Below, piece after piece: positions 55,052 to 63,345 of a stretch of DNA of 64,000 bases. Positions within the stretch are counted from its first letter, which is position 1; every line of letters begins with the position of its first letter. The notes below the pieces were generated by a model, which saw nothing but the letters and a program-made list of their open reading frames with translations, made no database searches and had not been told where the DNA came from. The position numbers and the translations under genes are program-made. Source of the stretch: Alphaproteobacteria bacterium (GTDB lineage: Bacteria > Pseudomonadota > Alphaproteobacteria > Acetobacterales > Acetobacteraceae); the NCBI GenBank assembly GCA_020850755.1, contig JADZEB010000008.1, forward strand, positions 1-64,000, in the 5' to 3' direction.

Positions 55052-56313
55052 CAGCCGAACCGCGACAGCGCGTAGGGCACCGGATCGACCGGCGGAACGG
55101 CCCCCGCCGCCAGCGCGGCGACGATCTCCCCGGTCAGGGGCGCTCCGGTAAGCCCGGTGTGGCCGTGCCCAAAGGCGTAGAAGACATTGGCGGCGCGGCT
55201 GGCGCGGTCGATCACCGGTAGGCTGTCGGGCGTCGAGGGACGGCTGCCCATCCAGAATTCCGCGCCCTTGTCGTTGAGGCCGGGATACATGCGCTTGGCC
55301 ACCGCCAGCATGGCGCGCGGGCGCCGCTCGTCCATCGGTGCGTCGGGGCTGGCGATCTCCACCGTGCCGGCCATGCGCACGCCATGTTCCATCGGCGTCA
55401 GGCCGAACATGTGGTCGCGATTGCTGATCTTGATGCGCGGGCGAACGCCCGGCTCGGGCAGCATGACATGGTAGCCCCGCTCTGCCTGGAGCGGGACGCG
55501 ATCGCCGAGCGTGCGGGCGAAGGATTTCGAATCGATACCGGCCGCGAGCACGAAGGCATCGCCCGCGATGGTCTGCCCGTCGCAGCGCAACCCGCTGGCG
55601 CGGCCGTTCTCGACCACGAAGCCCTCGGCCGTGCCGCGCAGGATGCGCCCGCCCTCCTCCTCCAGCATCGCCGCCAGTGTCTGGACCAGCCTGAGCGGAT
55701 TCAGGGTGTGGCCGTTCTCCGGGAAGTAGAGGCCGCGTATGAAGCCGGGCTCCAGCGCCGGGTCCATCTGCCGGATCTCGTGCGCGGCAAGCACGCGCGC
55801 CTCGACGCCGTGGCTTTCCCGGATGCGCTGCGACAGGGCCTCGGTCGGGCCGGCGGCCTGGCTGCGCCAGACATAGATCTGGCCGGTCATCTCGATCAGG
55901 CCGGAGGCGCGATCGCCCAGGATCTCTCGATAGCGGGCATAGCTCGGCGCGTGCAGGGCGCGCAGGGCGCGGGCATAGGCTTCGACGCGATCAAGCCGGC
56001 CGGCGCGGACCCAGCGGATCAGCCAGGGCAGCGCGGCGGGCAGGTGGCGCCAGCGCACGACCAGCGGCCCTTCCGGGTCGAGCAGCCATCCCGGCACGCG
56101 CCTGAGCATGCCCGGCAGCGCGATCGGCACGCAGAAATCCGGGCTGATCGCCCCGCCATTGCCGTAGGAGCAGCCGCGCCCCGGTTCGTCGCGATCGACC
56201 AGGGTCACGGCGAAGCCCTGGCGTTGCAGCGCAAGGCCTGTCATCACCCCGACGATGCCGGCGCCCAGCACAACGGCGCGCCGCGCGTGTCCGCCTTCTG
56301 CCGCCTCGCTCAT
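55051..56313 (-). CDS. FAD-dependent D-amino-acid dehydrogenase-like oxidoreductase
   Basis: A 420-residue DAO/DadA-family protein. The dinucleotide-binding motif VVLGAGIVGVMTGLALQRQGF is near the start, with a C-terminal FAD site around VFYAFGHGHTGLTGAP. ATG 56311-56313 overlaps the IclR gene stop (ATGA). The family includes D-amino-acid dehydrogenase, sarcosine oxidase and glycine oxidase. In an operon with hydantoinase genes it could oxidise the D-amino acid or N-methylamino acid released by ring opening. Confidence 0.9.
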   Translation of the reverse strand: MSEAAEGGHARRAVVLGAGIVGVMTGLALQRQGFAVTLVDRDEPGRGCSYGNGGAISPDFCVPIALPGMLRRVPGWLLDPEGPLVVRWRHLPAALPWLIRWVRAGRLDRVEAYARALRALHAPSYARYREILGDRASGLIEMTGQIYVWRSQAAGPTEALSQRIRESHGVEARVLAAHEIRQMDPALEPGFIRGLYFPENGHTLNPLRLVQTLAAMLEEEGGRILRGTAEGFVVENGRASGLRCDGQTIAGDAFVLAAGIDSKSFARTLGDRVPLQAERGYHVMLPEPGVRPRIKISNRDHMFGLTPMEHGVRMAGTVEIASPDAPMDERRPRAMLAVAKRMYPGLNDKGAEFWMGSRPSTPDSLPVIDRASRAANVFYAFGHGHTGLTGAPLTGEIVAALAAGAVPPVDPVPYALSRFG

Positions 56314-57113
56314 GATGCCCTCCGCGTTGGTAGCGGGCGCCGTGCCGACAACGCGGCCCCGATCCGCGCCGCGGCGGCGCGCACGGCACGCGCATGGGCC
56401 GCCCGGGCACGGGCGAAGCGCCAGGTGGGCCCGATCAACGCAAGGCCCGCGACCGCGCGCCCGCTGCCGTCGCGGATCGCCGCGGCAACGCCGGCAGCGC
56501 CCGCCACATGGCCATCGACGGTGTGCGCATAGCCACGTGCCGCCGCGGCGCGCACGGCCTCGCGGATGCGGCGGATCCCGGTCGGCGTGGCGGGCGTCCA
56601 GGCCCGCGGCTCCAGCCGCGCGAGATAGGTCTCGAACTCGTCCTCGGCGAGGTCGGCGAGCAGGATCTGCCCGATCGAGGTGCAATAGGCTGGCCGCGTC
56701 TGTTCGAGCGCGCCGTCATAGCGCACCGGGCTCGCGCACAGCGCCTTGTGCAGGTAGCGTACCTCGCACGCAGGAGTGAGCACGCCGAGAAATGCCGATT
56801 CCCCGCTGGCCGCGGCAAGTTCGGCCATCTCCGGACGGGCGAGCGAGAGCAGCAAGCCTGCATCGCCCGCGATCCAGCCCTGGCCGGCGAAGCGCTCGAC
56901 CAGGCGGAAGCCTTCGGGCCCCTCCTCGGCATAGCCTTTCGCCACCAGCGTCCCGAGCAGGGCGAAGGCGCTGCTTTTCGGGATCGCCAGCCGCTCAGCG
57001 ATCGTCGAGAGCCGCAACGGCCCGGACGCGCAGGCCAGCACCTCCAGCAGGTCGAGGACGCGCGCGGCCGACTTGACCAAGCTTGTTCGCATATGTGAAC
57101 GCTGTTCGCCCAT
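56310..57113 (-). CDS. IclR-family transcriptional regulator
   Basis: A 267-residue regulator with an N-terminal winged helix (about 14-75; ARVLDLLEVLACASGPLRLS and IPKSSAFALLGTLVAKG) and a C-terminal ligand-binding domain ending in the family pattern. It is the first gene of the operon with DadA, TRAP and Hyu genes and is translationally coupled, so it probably controls its own transcript. The start is either ATG 57111-57113 or ATG 57090-57092. Two palindromes in this region are likely operators. The ligand is probably the operon substrate or a product. Confidence 0.9.
   Translation of the reverse strand: MGEQRSHMRTSLVKSAARVLDLLEVLACASGPLRLSTIAERLAIPKSSAFALLGTLVAKGYAEEGPEGFRLVERFAGQGWIAGDAGLLLSLARPEMAELAAASGESAFLGVLTPACEVRYLHKALCASPVRYDGALEQTRPAYCTSIGQILLADLAEDEFETYLARLEPRAWTPATPTGIRRIREAVRAAAARGYAHTVDGHVAGAAGVAAAIRDGSGRAVAGLALIGPTWRFARARAAHARAVRAAAARIGAALSARRPLPTRRAS
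57085..57100. promoter_or_regulatory. Palindromic operator candidate 1 (IclR)
   Basis: GTTCGCATATGTGAAC is a near-perfect 16-bp palindrome that covers the second possible start codon of the IclR gene. Its centre-to-centre distance to the similar site at 57104-57120 is about 20 bp, two helical turns, so two regulator dimers could bind one face. Confidence 0.55.
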
Positions 57114-57120
57114 ACGGAAC
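57104..57120. promoter_or_regulatory. Palindromic operator candidate 2 (IclR)
   Basis: GTTCGCCCATACGGAAC shares the GTTCG...GAAC arms with the site at 57085-57100 and lies just upstream of it, over the first possible start codon. Tandem sites like this fit autorepression. Confidence 0.5.
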
Positions 57121-57272
57121 GCTGCATCGGCATCGCAACGAAGTCAAGTCCGCCGCCGCCTTTGCACGCTGGCGCGTGCTTCTGCCGATGTGCAGGCGGC
57201 CGGCGATCGATGCTGGACGGCGGCCCCTGGCCTGCGGGTGCAGACAGCAGGGGCGCGGCGGCGGATCGCGCT

Positions 57273-59514
57273 TCAGTGCAGGCGCGGCAACCCTGGCTCG
57301 AACGAGATCTGGGTGAAGGTGATCGCACCTTCCGGATACTCGGCCAGCAGCGACACGGCCCGCGGATCGGGGCGAAGGACACGGCCAGCCGCACGGGGAG
57401 GCGCTCCTGGCGCGGAACGGGCGCCGCATCCACGGATACCGCCCCGCCCTCTCCTGCAACGGCGCGGCAGTGGCAGCGCATCGCGACGAAGGGATGCGGC
57501 AGGAACGGCCAGAGCGAACGGCCGAGCCAGGTATCAAGGCCGGGCGGCGGCGCCAGCGCCTCATGGTCCCACCCCATGCCCGGGCTGGCAGCGAATGGCA
57601 GTACCGGCACGGCCATCGCCAGAAGCGCGAGCAGCGGCTGCCCACCACCGCCGAGCGCAACCGGACGCCAACCATCGGCGTCGAGATGCGACAGAAGCCA
57701 GGCCCCGCTATCCGTGCAGCGATGACGGTATCGCCCGGCGGGATCGAGCGTAGTCCGCAGGCGCACGGAAAGCGGCAGGCACGCGCCTATCCCCGGCGGC
57801 AGCGTCCCGCTCGCCTCGACCGACCAGGTGGCGCTGCCGGGCGCCATGCCGGCGAGCAGCGCGTGCACGGCGGGGTTCGGCACCGCGCCGGCAAGCACCC
57901 TGCCCTCCTCGGGTATCTCGGCCGCGTGCCAGCGCAGGAAATGTTCGCCCGGCGCTTCCGCGGTCAGGAAGTTGGCGAGGCGGAAGGGCTGCGTCGGCTG
58001 TCCCAGCCCGCCGCCCGGTTGCGCCTGCAAGTGCAGATGCGGCGCGGGCGAGCGTCCCGAATTGCCGACGCGCCCAACAAGCGTGCCGAAGCCCACGCGC
58101 TGTCCCGGCACCACGGCGAGCGTCCACTGGCGCAGATGTGCCAGCATGGCGTAGCCGCCCTGGTCGAGCCGCAGCATGACGTGGTTGCCCCAGTTCTCGG
58201 CGAAGTTGACAACACCGAGCGGATTGTCGGGCACATCGTCGCGCGTGTGCTCGACCACGCCCGGCGCGGGTGCGAAAACCGGCGTGTCCCAGAGGCTTTC
58301 ACGCAGGTCCGGCGCGGCACCATCGGCAAGCGGGCGCTGGGAATCGAGCGCATGGCACCAGTCCCCGGCATGGCTCAGCGTCCCGCCGAAGCCCTGGGTG
58401 ATCTGCAAGGCGCCGCCCATCGGCACGACCAGGAGCGGCTCGCCCGTGCCCCAGCGGCGCGCGGCGATGCGCTGGCCGGGCCAGGCATCCTCCGGGGCCT
58501 GTCGCGGATCCTGGTTGCCACGAACAGGCCGTTCGTCGCCGTGCGGCGCAGCGACCCGATACCCACCCACACGCTGAGGCCGAACGGGATCGGCAGGTAG
58601 GCCGCTGGAGACCAGGCAAGCATGTACTGCATGCCGATCGAGACGACGGAGGCAAACGCGCCCGCCGCAGCCACCAGCACCAGCGTGCGGCGTGCAGGCA
58701 GGAACACGCTCGCCCCGAGCGCCATGCCGGCCAGGAAGAAGTTGTAGGAAGCCGGCAGCCAGCAGAACCGCTCGCCCAGCGCCAGGAAGCCGAGCGCCAC
58801 GAGCACGCCCGCGGCCCAGCCGATCAGTCCGCATGCGAACATGATCCGCGACCACGCAAGGATCGCCAGGGCGATGGCCATGCCCGCCAGCGGATTGGGC
58901 GAGAACAGGAAGGCGCCGAAGGAACGAAGCAGCGCCGACCACCAGTCGGCCATGCTGGCCGGCGCCTGGCCCCAGTCGGTGGCCAATATCGCGCGCAGCG
59001 CCCATTCCGGGAACAGCCCGAACAGAAGGGCCGCCGTCGCGCAGTAGGCCCAGACCATGGGCGGCAGGGTCGTGCCGGCGAGCGCGCGGCGCAAGGCAAG
59101 CGCAAGCACCGAAGCCATCGCCGCCGCGCCGAGGATCAGCACCAGCTCGGCCACGATGCCCGCACCGGAAAACCGCGTGATCCACGCCGCGGCGAGGCCC
59201 GCCAGGAAGGCGTTGGTGCCGATGCTGCCACCCGGGATGGAGTTCGCCTCGTCGCGCAGGGCCTGGCGCAACCCGTGCCCCACCGCGAGGCCAAGCAGGC
59301 CGCCCAAGGCAAGACGCGGGTCGAGCAGCAGCACAAGCCACACCGGCAGGGCCAGGCGTGGATCACCCAGCAACAGGATGCCGGCGACCGGGCGCAAGAA
59401 CGCTTCGGACAGCATTGCGCCCGGCGGCATCACCCGGTCGAGCCATCGCGCCGCGCCGCGCCCGGCAGCCACCGCCTGCCGGCGCGCACCCGGAAGGGAT
59501 GCGGGCGGGATCAT
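57273..59514 (-). pseudogene. Urea transporter/M23 peptidase fusion with two frameshifts
   Basis: The 5' part (from ATG 59514 to about 58520) encodes a urea-transporter-family membrane protein with two homologous halves. These are seen in GGSIGTNAFLAGLAA and in FLFSPNPLAGM with ASYNFFLAGMALGASVFLP. The middle part, in another frame (about 58520-57375), is an M23 metallopeptidase with QITQGFGG, HALD and the zinc motif HLH. A third frame (57370-57273) ends with VSLLAEYPEGAITFTQISFE. Each shift is repaired by adding one base; the second lies at a four-base G/C run (57369-57372). The gene is therefore broken or carries sequencing errors. Its start overlaps the truncated decarboxylase stop. Confidence 0.75.
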
Positions 59515-60596
59515 CGCTCTTTGGCGATCTCCACCAGCGAGCGCTCCGGCCCGTTGAAGTCCTCGACCGTCTCGCGCCGGCGCATCAGGCCGACCGCACC
59601 GTTCCGGCCGACCATCACCATGGCGGGGCGGGGATCGTTGAACTGCATCGCCTGGTTGCTGTTGGCTGCACCGACGGGATGCAAGGTCAGGAGGTCGCCG
59701 GTCTCGAGCGGCGGCAGGTCCACCTCCTCGCGCACCACGTCGATCGCCATGCAGAGCGGACCGTAGAGCCGCGAGGGGACATGCCGCGCGCCCGTGTCGC
59801 GTGCGGGGACGGCATCGATGCGGAACCACGCGGCCGTGTAGAGCAGATTGATGCCCGCATCGATCACATAGCCGACGCGTGAGTCCGTGCCGAGCAGCGC
59901 CTGCTGCTTCTGCGCCAGGCCGGTAAGGTCGGGTGCCGCGGCGAAGGACGGACGCATCCCCTTCACCGCGACGACCGAGGTGAGAAGGTAGCCCGCATCG
60001 TCGACCAGATGCCGCCCCGTCTCCAGCCGCAGGAGTGGCCTGCGCCCCTTTGGCAGGCGCGCAAGCTCGGCGGTGATGGCCTCGGCATAGGCGTCGATCT
60101 GCGGCACCTCGCGCTCGGCCGGCCCGGCCATCGTGTGCAGCAGGCTGTTGGAGGCGAAGCCGCCGCCGAGATTGAGGCACGCCATCCTGTGGCCATGCTC
60201 GCTCTCGATCGCGTCGAGCAGCGCGACCAGGAGCTTCGTCGCCGTGCCATAGGCCTTGGCGTCGAGGATGTAGGTGCCGATATGGGTGTGCAGCGTGTGC
60301 AGGCGAAGATTCGGGTTGGCGATGATGCGCGCCGCCGCGCGCGCGGCCTCGCCGGTCGCCAGCATGAAGCCGAACTTGGTCCAGGCCGGGCGCACCCCGG
60401 CATCGAGGCAGACGCGGATTCCGACATCGATCGGGCCGGGCAGCGTTGCGACGATCTCCTCGACCAGGGCAAGCTCGTCCCAGTTGTCGATCTGCACCAG
60501 CGCGCCTTCGGAGAGAGCGCGCACCAGCGAGGCGCGGCTCTTGCTTGGCCCGTTGAAGACGATGTTGCCCGCCGGCTGGCCGAGCGCGCGCGACGA
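59511..60596 (-). pseudogene. PLP-dependent decarboxylase (Orn/DAP/Arg type) lacking its N-terminus
   Basis: About 360 residues of a fold-type III decarboxylase. Visible segments are NIVFNGPSKSRASL, LHTHIGTYILD, LNLGGGFASN, LRLETGRHLV and GPLCMAIDVVREEVD, ending in a GAANSNQAMQF segment. The N-terminal part with the PLP-binding lysine is absent: near 60590 homology stops and a dienelactone hydrolase fragment begins on the other strand. No start codon upstream fits. It overlaps the urea-transporter gene, so they were once one operon. It is probably inactive. Confidence 0.75.
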
Positions 60597-60900
60597 CTGG
60601 ACCCCACCCGAGCAATGCGAGCGGTTCCGTTCGGCCGGGGCGCCGGTATCCGTGACGGTCTATCCCGATGCCGCCCATTCCTTCGACGTCGGGCTGCCGG
60701 TGCACCGCTATCTCGGCAAGCTGGTCGGCTATGATGACGCCGCCACGCGCAACAGCCGCAACGCGATGCTCGCCTTCTTCGGTGCCGAGGGGCGCGCGAC
60801 CGAGTTGGCCGATGCCGGCACACGGGGCGCAGGCGCCGCGGACGGGCCGCGGCGCGCCCGCTCCTCGCGCCAAGGCGGCACGCGCGCGCAGCACAACTGA
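60586..60900 (+). pseudogene. Dienelactone hydrolase C-terminal fragment
   Basis: About 90 residues of an alpha/beta-hydrolase end start at DDWTPPEQCERF, followed by VTVYPDAAHSFDV with the catalytic His and a GLPVHRYLGKLVGYD segment that is typical of the dienelactone hydrolase family. The nucleophile and oxyanion part are missing, and the first bases overlap the truncated decarboxylase. A long unusual tail (GAGAADGPRRARSSRQGG) follows. There is no ribosome site, so it is a remnant. Confidence 0.75.
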
Positions 60901-60993
60901 CGCCGCGCCCCTCGTCCCTGGCCGAGCAGCCGCCGCAGCCTGAGTCCGTCGGGCTTGGTCTGCGTGTTCCCCTCCTTGCACCCTGCCGGCATA

Positions 60994-61022
60994 TTGACAT
61001 GTCCGGCCTCCGCGTCTAAACG
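60994..61022 (+). promoter_or_regulatory. Sigma-70 promoter of the Bug receptor gene
   Basis: TTGACA (60994-60999), a 17-bp spacer and TAAACG (61017-61022) lie about 87 bp upstream of the receptor gene. The -35 is perfect and the -10 moderate. Confidence 0.45.
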
Positions 61023-61108
61023 CGACTTCTCCCGCTACCGCAACGATCAGGCCTGCTCCACGGAGTACTGGCCGGCATTGCGATCGGGCGATCCAGAGGG
61101 GCCTTCAT

Positions 61109-62089
61109 ATGCGCTGCACAGACCTGTTCCGCCGTGGGCTCGGCCGCGTCGCCGTAGCTGCCGCAATGCTGGCTTCCTGCGCCCAGCCCGTCTTTGCCTT
61201 CCCCGAGAGGCCGATCCAGTTCCTGGTCGGCTTCTCCGCCGGCGGGCCGCTCGACATCGCCGCGCGCACGCTTGCGCCGTTTCTCGAACGCCATCTCGGC
61301 GGCGGGGCGAACATCGTCGTCGTCAACAAGCCTGGCGCCGGGGGCGAGATCGCGCTGGTCGATCTCATCAACAGCCGACCCGACGGGCATACGGTCGGCA
61401 TGGTGACCACGCCCGCCTTCATCTCGCTTTCGATGGAACGGCGCGTGCGCTACACGCTCGACAGCTTCGATTACATCGCCATGTATGGCGACGACGCTGC
61501 GACGCTCTATGTCCGCGCCGACAGCCCGATCAAGTCCCTGGCCGATCTGGTCGCCTTCGCGCGCCAGCGCCAGGGTGGCCCGACCATCGCCACCGCCGGG
61601 CTCGGCAATTCCATGCACATCATGATCCTCAACTTCGCGCGCATGGCCGACATGCCGCTGACCTGGGTGCCGGTGCGTGGCGGCGCGGATGTGCGCACCA
61701 ATGTCCTGGGCGGGCATGTCGATCTCGGCACCGTCTCGGCCAGTACGACGATGCCGCTGCATCGCGAAGGCGTGGTGCGCGTCCTGGGCATCGCCCGCAC
61801 CGAGCGCTGGAACCTCGCCCCCGACGTGCCGACCTTCCTCGAACAGGGCTTCCGCCTGATCGGCGGTTCGAACCGCGGCATCGCCGGCCCTCGCGGCATG
61901 CCCGAGGCGATCCGCAAGCGCTGGGAGGACGCGATCCGCGCCACGGTGGCCGACCCGGAGTTCCAGCAGGTCGCGACGCGCGAATTCATCGCGCTCGAGT
62001 TCCGCGACGGCGCGGCCTTCCGCGCCCATGTCGATGAGATGGCGCGCGAACTGGCTGAACTCTGGCGCGTGAGCCCCTGGCGGCGATAG
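61109..62089 (+). CDS. Bug-type tripartite tricarboxylate receptor (orphan)
   Basis: A 326-residue periplasmic receptor of the TctC/Bug group with an N-terminal signal (GRVAVAAAMLASCAQPVFA). The core has RPIQFLVGFSAGGPLDIAAR, VVNKPGAGGEIALVD, and VPVRGGADVRTNVLGGHVDL for ligand binding. AGAGGGG lies upstream of the ATG. No tctA or tctB gene is adjacent, so it may share the TctAB permease near 45 kb or another. It is convergent with an amidohydrolase gene. Confidence 0.92.
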   Translation: MRCTDLFRRGLGRVAVAAAMLASCAQPVFAFPERPIQFLVGFSAGGPLDIAARTLAPFLERHLGGGANIVVVNKPGAGGEIALVDLINSRPDGHTVGMVTTPAFISLSMERRVRYTLDSFDYIAMYGDDAATLYVRADSPIKSLADLVAFARQRQGGPTIATAGLGNSMHIMILNFARMADMPLTWVPVRGGADVRTNVLGGHVDLGTVSASTTMPLHREGVVRVLGIARTERWNLAPDVPTFLEQGFRLIGGSNRGIAGPRGMPEAIRKRWEDAIRATVADPEFQQVATREFIALEFRDGAAFRAHVDEMARELAELWRVSPWRR

Positions 62090-62111
62090 CGGATCGGGGC
62101 TCCCCTCCGCG

Positions 62112-63296
62112 CTACTGCGCCGAAAGATGGTCGTAGCGCACGCCGCCCTTCAGGATCAGGCCGACATTCCGTAGCGCGCCGATCTCGGCCAGCGGGTTGC
62201 CGCGCACTGAGATCACGTCCGCGTGCTTGCCGGGCTCGAGCGTGCCGACACTGTCCTTGAGCCCGATCGCCTCAGCCGCGTTGCGCGTCACAGCCGCAAG
62301 CGCCTGCTCGGCGGTGGCGCCGAAATCGACCGCCTTCTGCGCCTCGAACCACAGCAGGCCGTGCATGGAATCCGTGCCCAGCGCCCAGCGCACGCCGGAA
62401 TTCAGCGCCAGGCGGAACGTGCCGGGCGAGCGCTCGCGCGAGATCTTCAGCTTGGCCATGATCTGCGGGTTGCCGCCATCGCCCTTCTCGATCCCGTCCG
62501 GATGGAAGGCGATGGCGTGGTTGCAGACCAGCCAGGTGCCGGCGTTGCGCATCAGTTCAAGGTCGGCGGCGGTGGCAAGCTTGCCATGCTCGATCGTGTC
62601 CACCCCCGCTTCGACCGAGTAGCGGATCGCCGGCCCGCCATGCGCATGCACGGCGGCGGGGCGCCCGTCGCGATGCGCTTCCTCGACGATCAGGCGGATC
62701 TCCTCGGGCGAGTAGAAGCACGTATCGGCGGCGGCGCGCGCGCTCGATGTGCCGCCGGTGGCGAAATACTTGATCAGGTCGGCCCCGGCGGCGAGGTTCT
62801 CGCGGATGTGGCGGCGGATCTCCTCCGGACCGTCCGAGGCGGTCAGCGCCGTGCCGTGGCCGTGGCGCGCGGCGATCGGGCGCGTTGCCACCAGCAGGCG
62901 CGGCCCCGGAATGCGCCCGGCATTCACCGCCGCCTTGATGTCGATGTCGAGGAAATGCTCCTCGCCCACCACGCGCATGGTGGTGACGCCCGAGAGGAAG
63001 TCGGTGCGCATGTTCGGAATGGCGCGCAAGGCGGCCTGGGCGGCATTGCTGCGCAGCTGCCCGATCTGGTGGCCGAGGCCGGGGATGATCGACAGATGCG
63101 TATGCGCATCGACCAGGCCCGGCAGGATCGTCTCGGGGCCGAGATCGATCACGGCGGCGCCCTCGGGCACGCCGATATCGGCGGCGCCCCCGACGGCGCG
63201 GATGCGCCCGTCCTCGATCAGCACCGCGCCGCCCTCGATCGGCGTCCGCCCGGTGCCGTCGATCACCAGCGCGCCCTTCACAACGGTTGCCGCCAT
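62112..63296 (-). CDS. Amidohydrolase family protein
   Basis: A 394-residue metal-dependent hydrolase. DAHTHLS supplies the HxH metal motif near the start of the barrel, and AAVHAHGG, GVDTIEHG and ALGTDSMHG provide further ligands. The beta-sandwich at both ends (GALVIDGTGRTP and GTLEPGKHADVISVRGNPL) is of the imidazolonepropionase/prolidase-like type. The ATG at 63294-63296 starts the typical N-terminus. The substrate is an amide or cyclic amide that I cannot specify. It is convergent with the Bug receptor and follows the CapA-like gene by 49 bp. Confidence 0.9.
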   Translation of the reverse strand: MAATVVKGALVIDGTGRTPIEGGAVLIEDGRIRAVGGAADIGVPEGAAVIDLGPETILPGLVDAHTHLSIIPGLGHQIGQLRSNAAQAALRAIPNMRTDFLSGVTTMRVVGEEHFLDIDIKAAVNAGRIPGPRLLVATRPIAARHGHGTALTASDGPEEIRRHIRENLAAGADLIKYFATGGTSSARAAADTCFYSPEEIRLIVEEAHRDGRPAAVHAHGGPAIRYSVEAGVDTIEHGKLATAADLELMRNAGTWLVCNHAIAFHPDGIEKGDGGNPQIMAKLKISRERSPGTFRLALNSGVRWALGTDSMHGLLWFEAQKAVDFGATAEQALAAVTRNAAEAIGLKDSVGTLEPGKHADVISVRGNPLAEIGALRNVGLILKGGVRYDHLSAQ

Positions 63297-63345
63297 GGCC
63301 CGTTCCCTTCCTTGTCGCAATGCGATGTGATGCCTGCCGTCCGGC

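Noticed and set aside
56435-59341. 968-codon minus-strand ORF joining peptidase and regulator regions
   Set aside because: Only its middle part, the M23 domain, is meaningful; both ends are out-of-frame readings of the urea transporter and IclR genes.
58375-60981. 868-codon ORF apparently fusing a decarboxylase region with the urea transporter
   Set aside because: The decarboxylase homology is in a different frame; the transporter starts at 59514, so the ORF's first half is a shadow.
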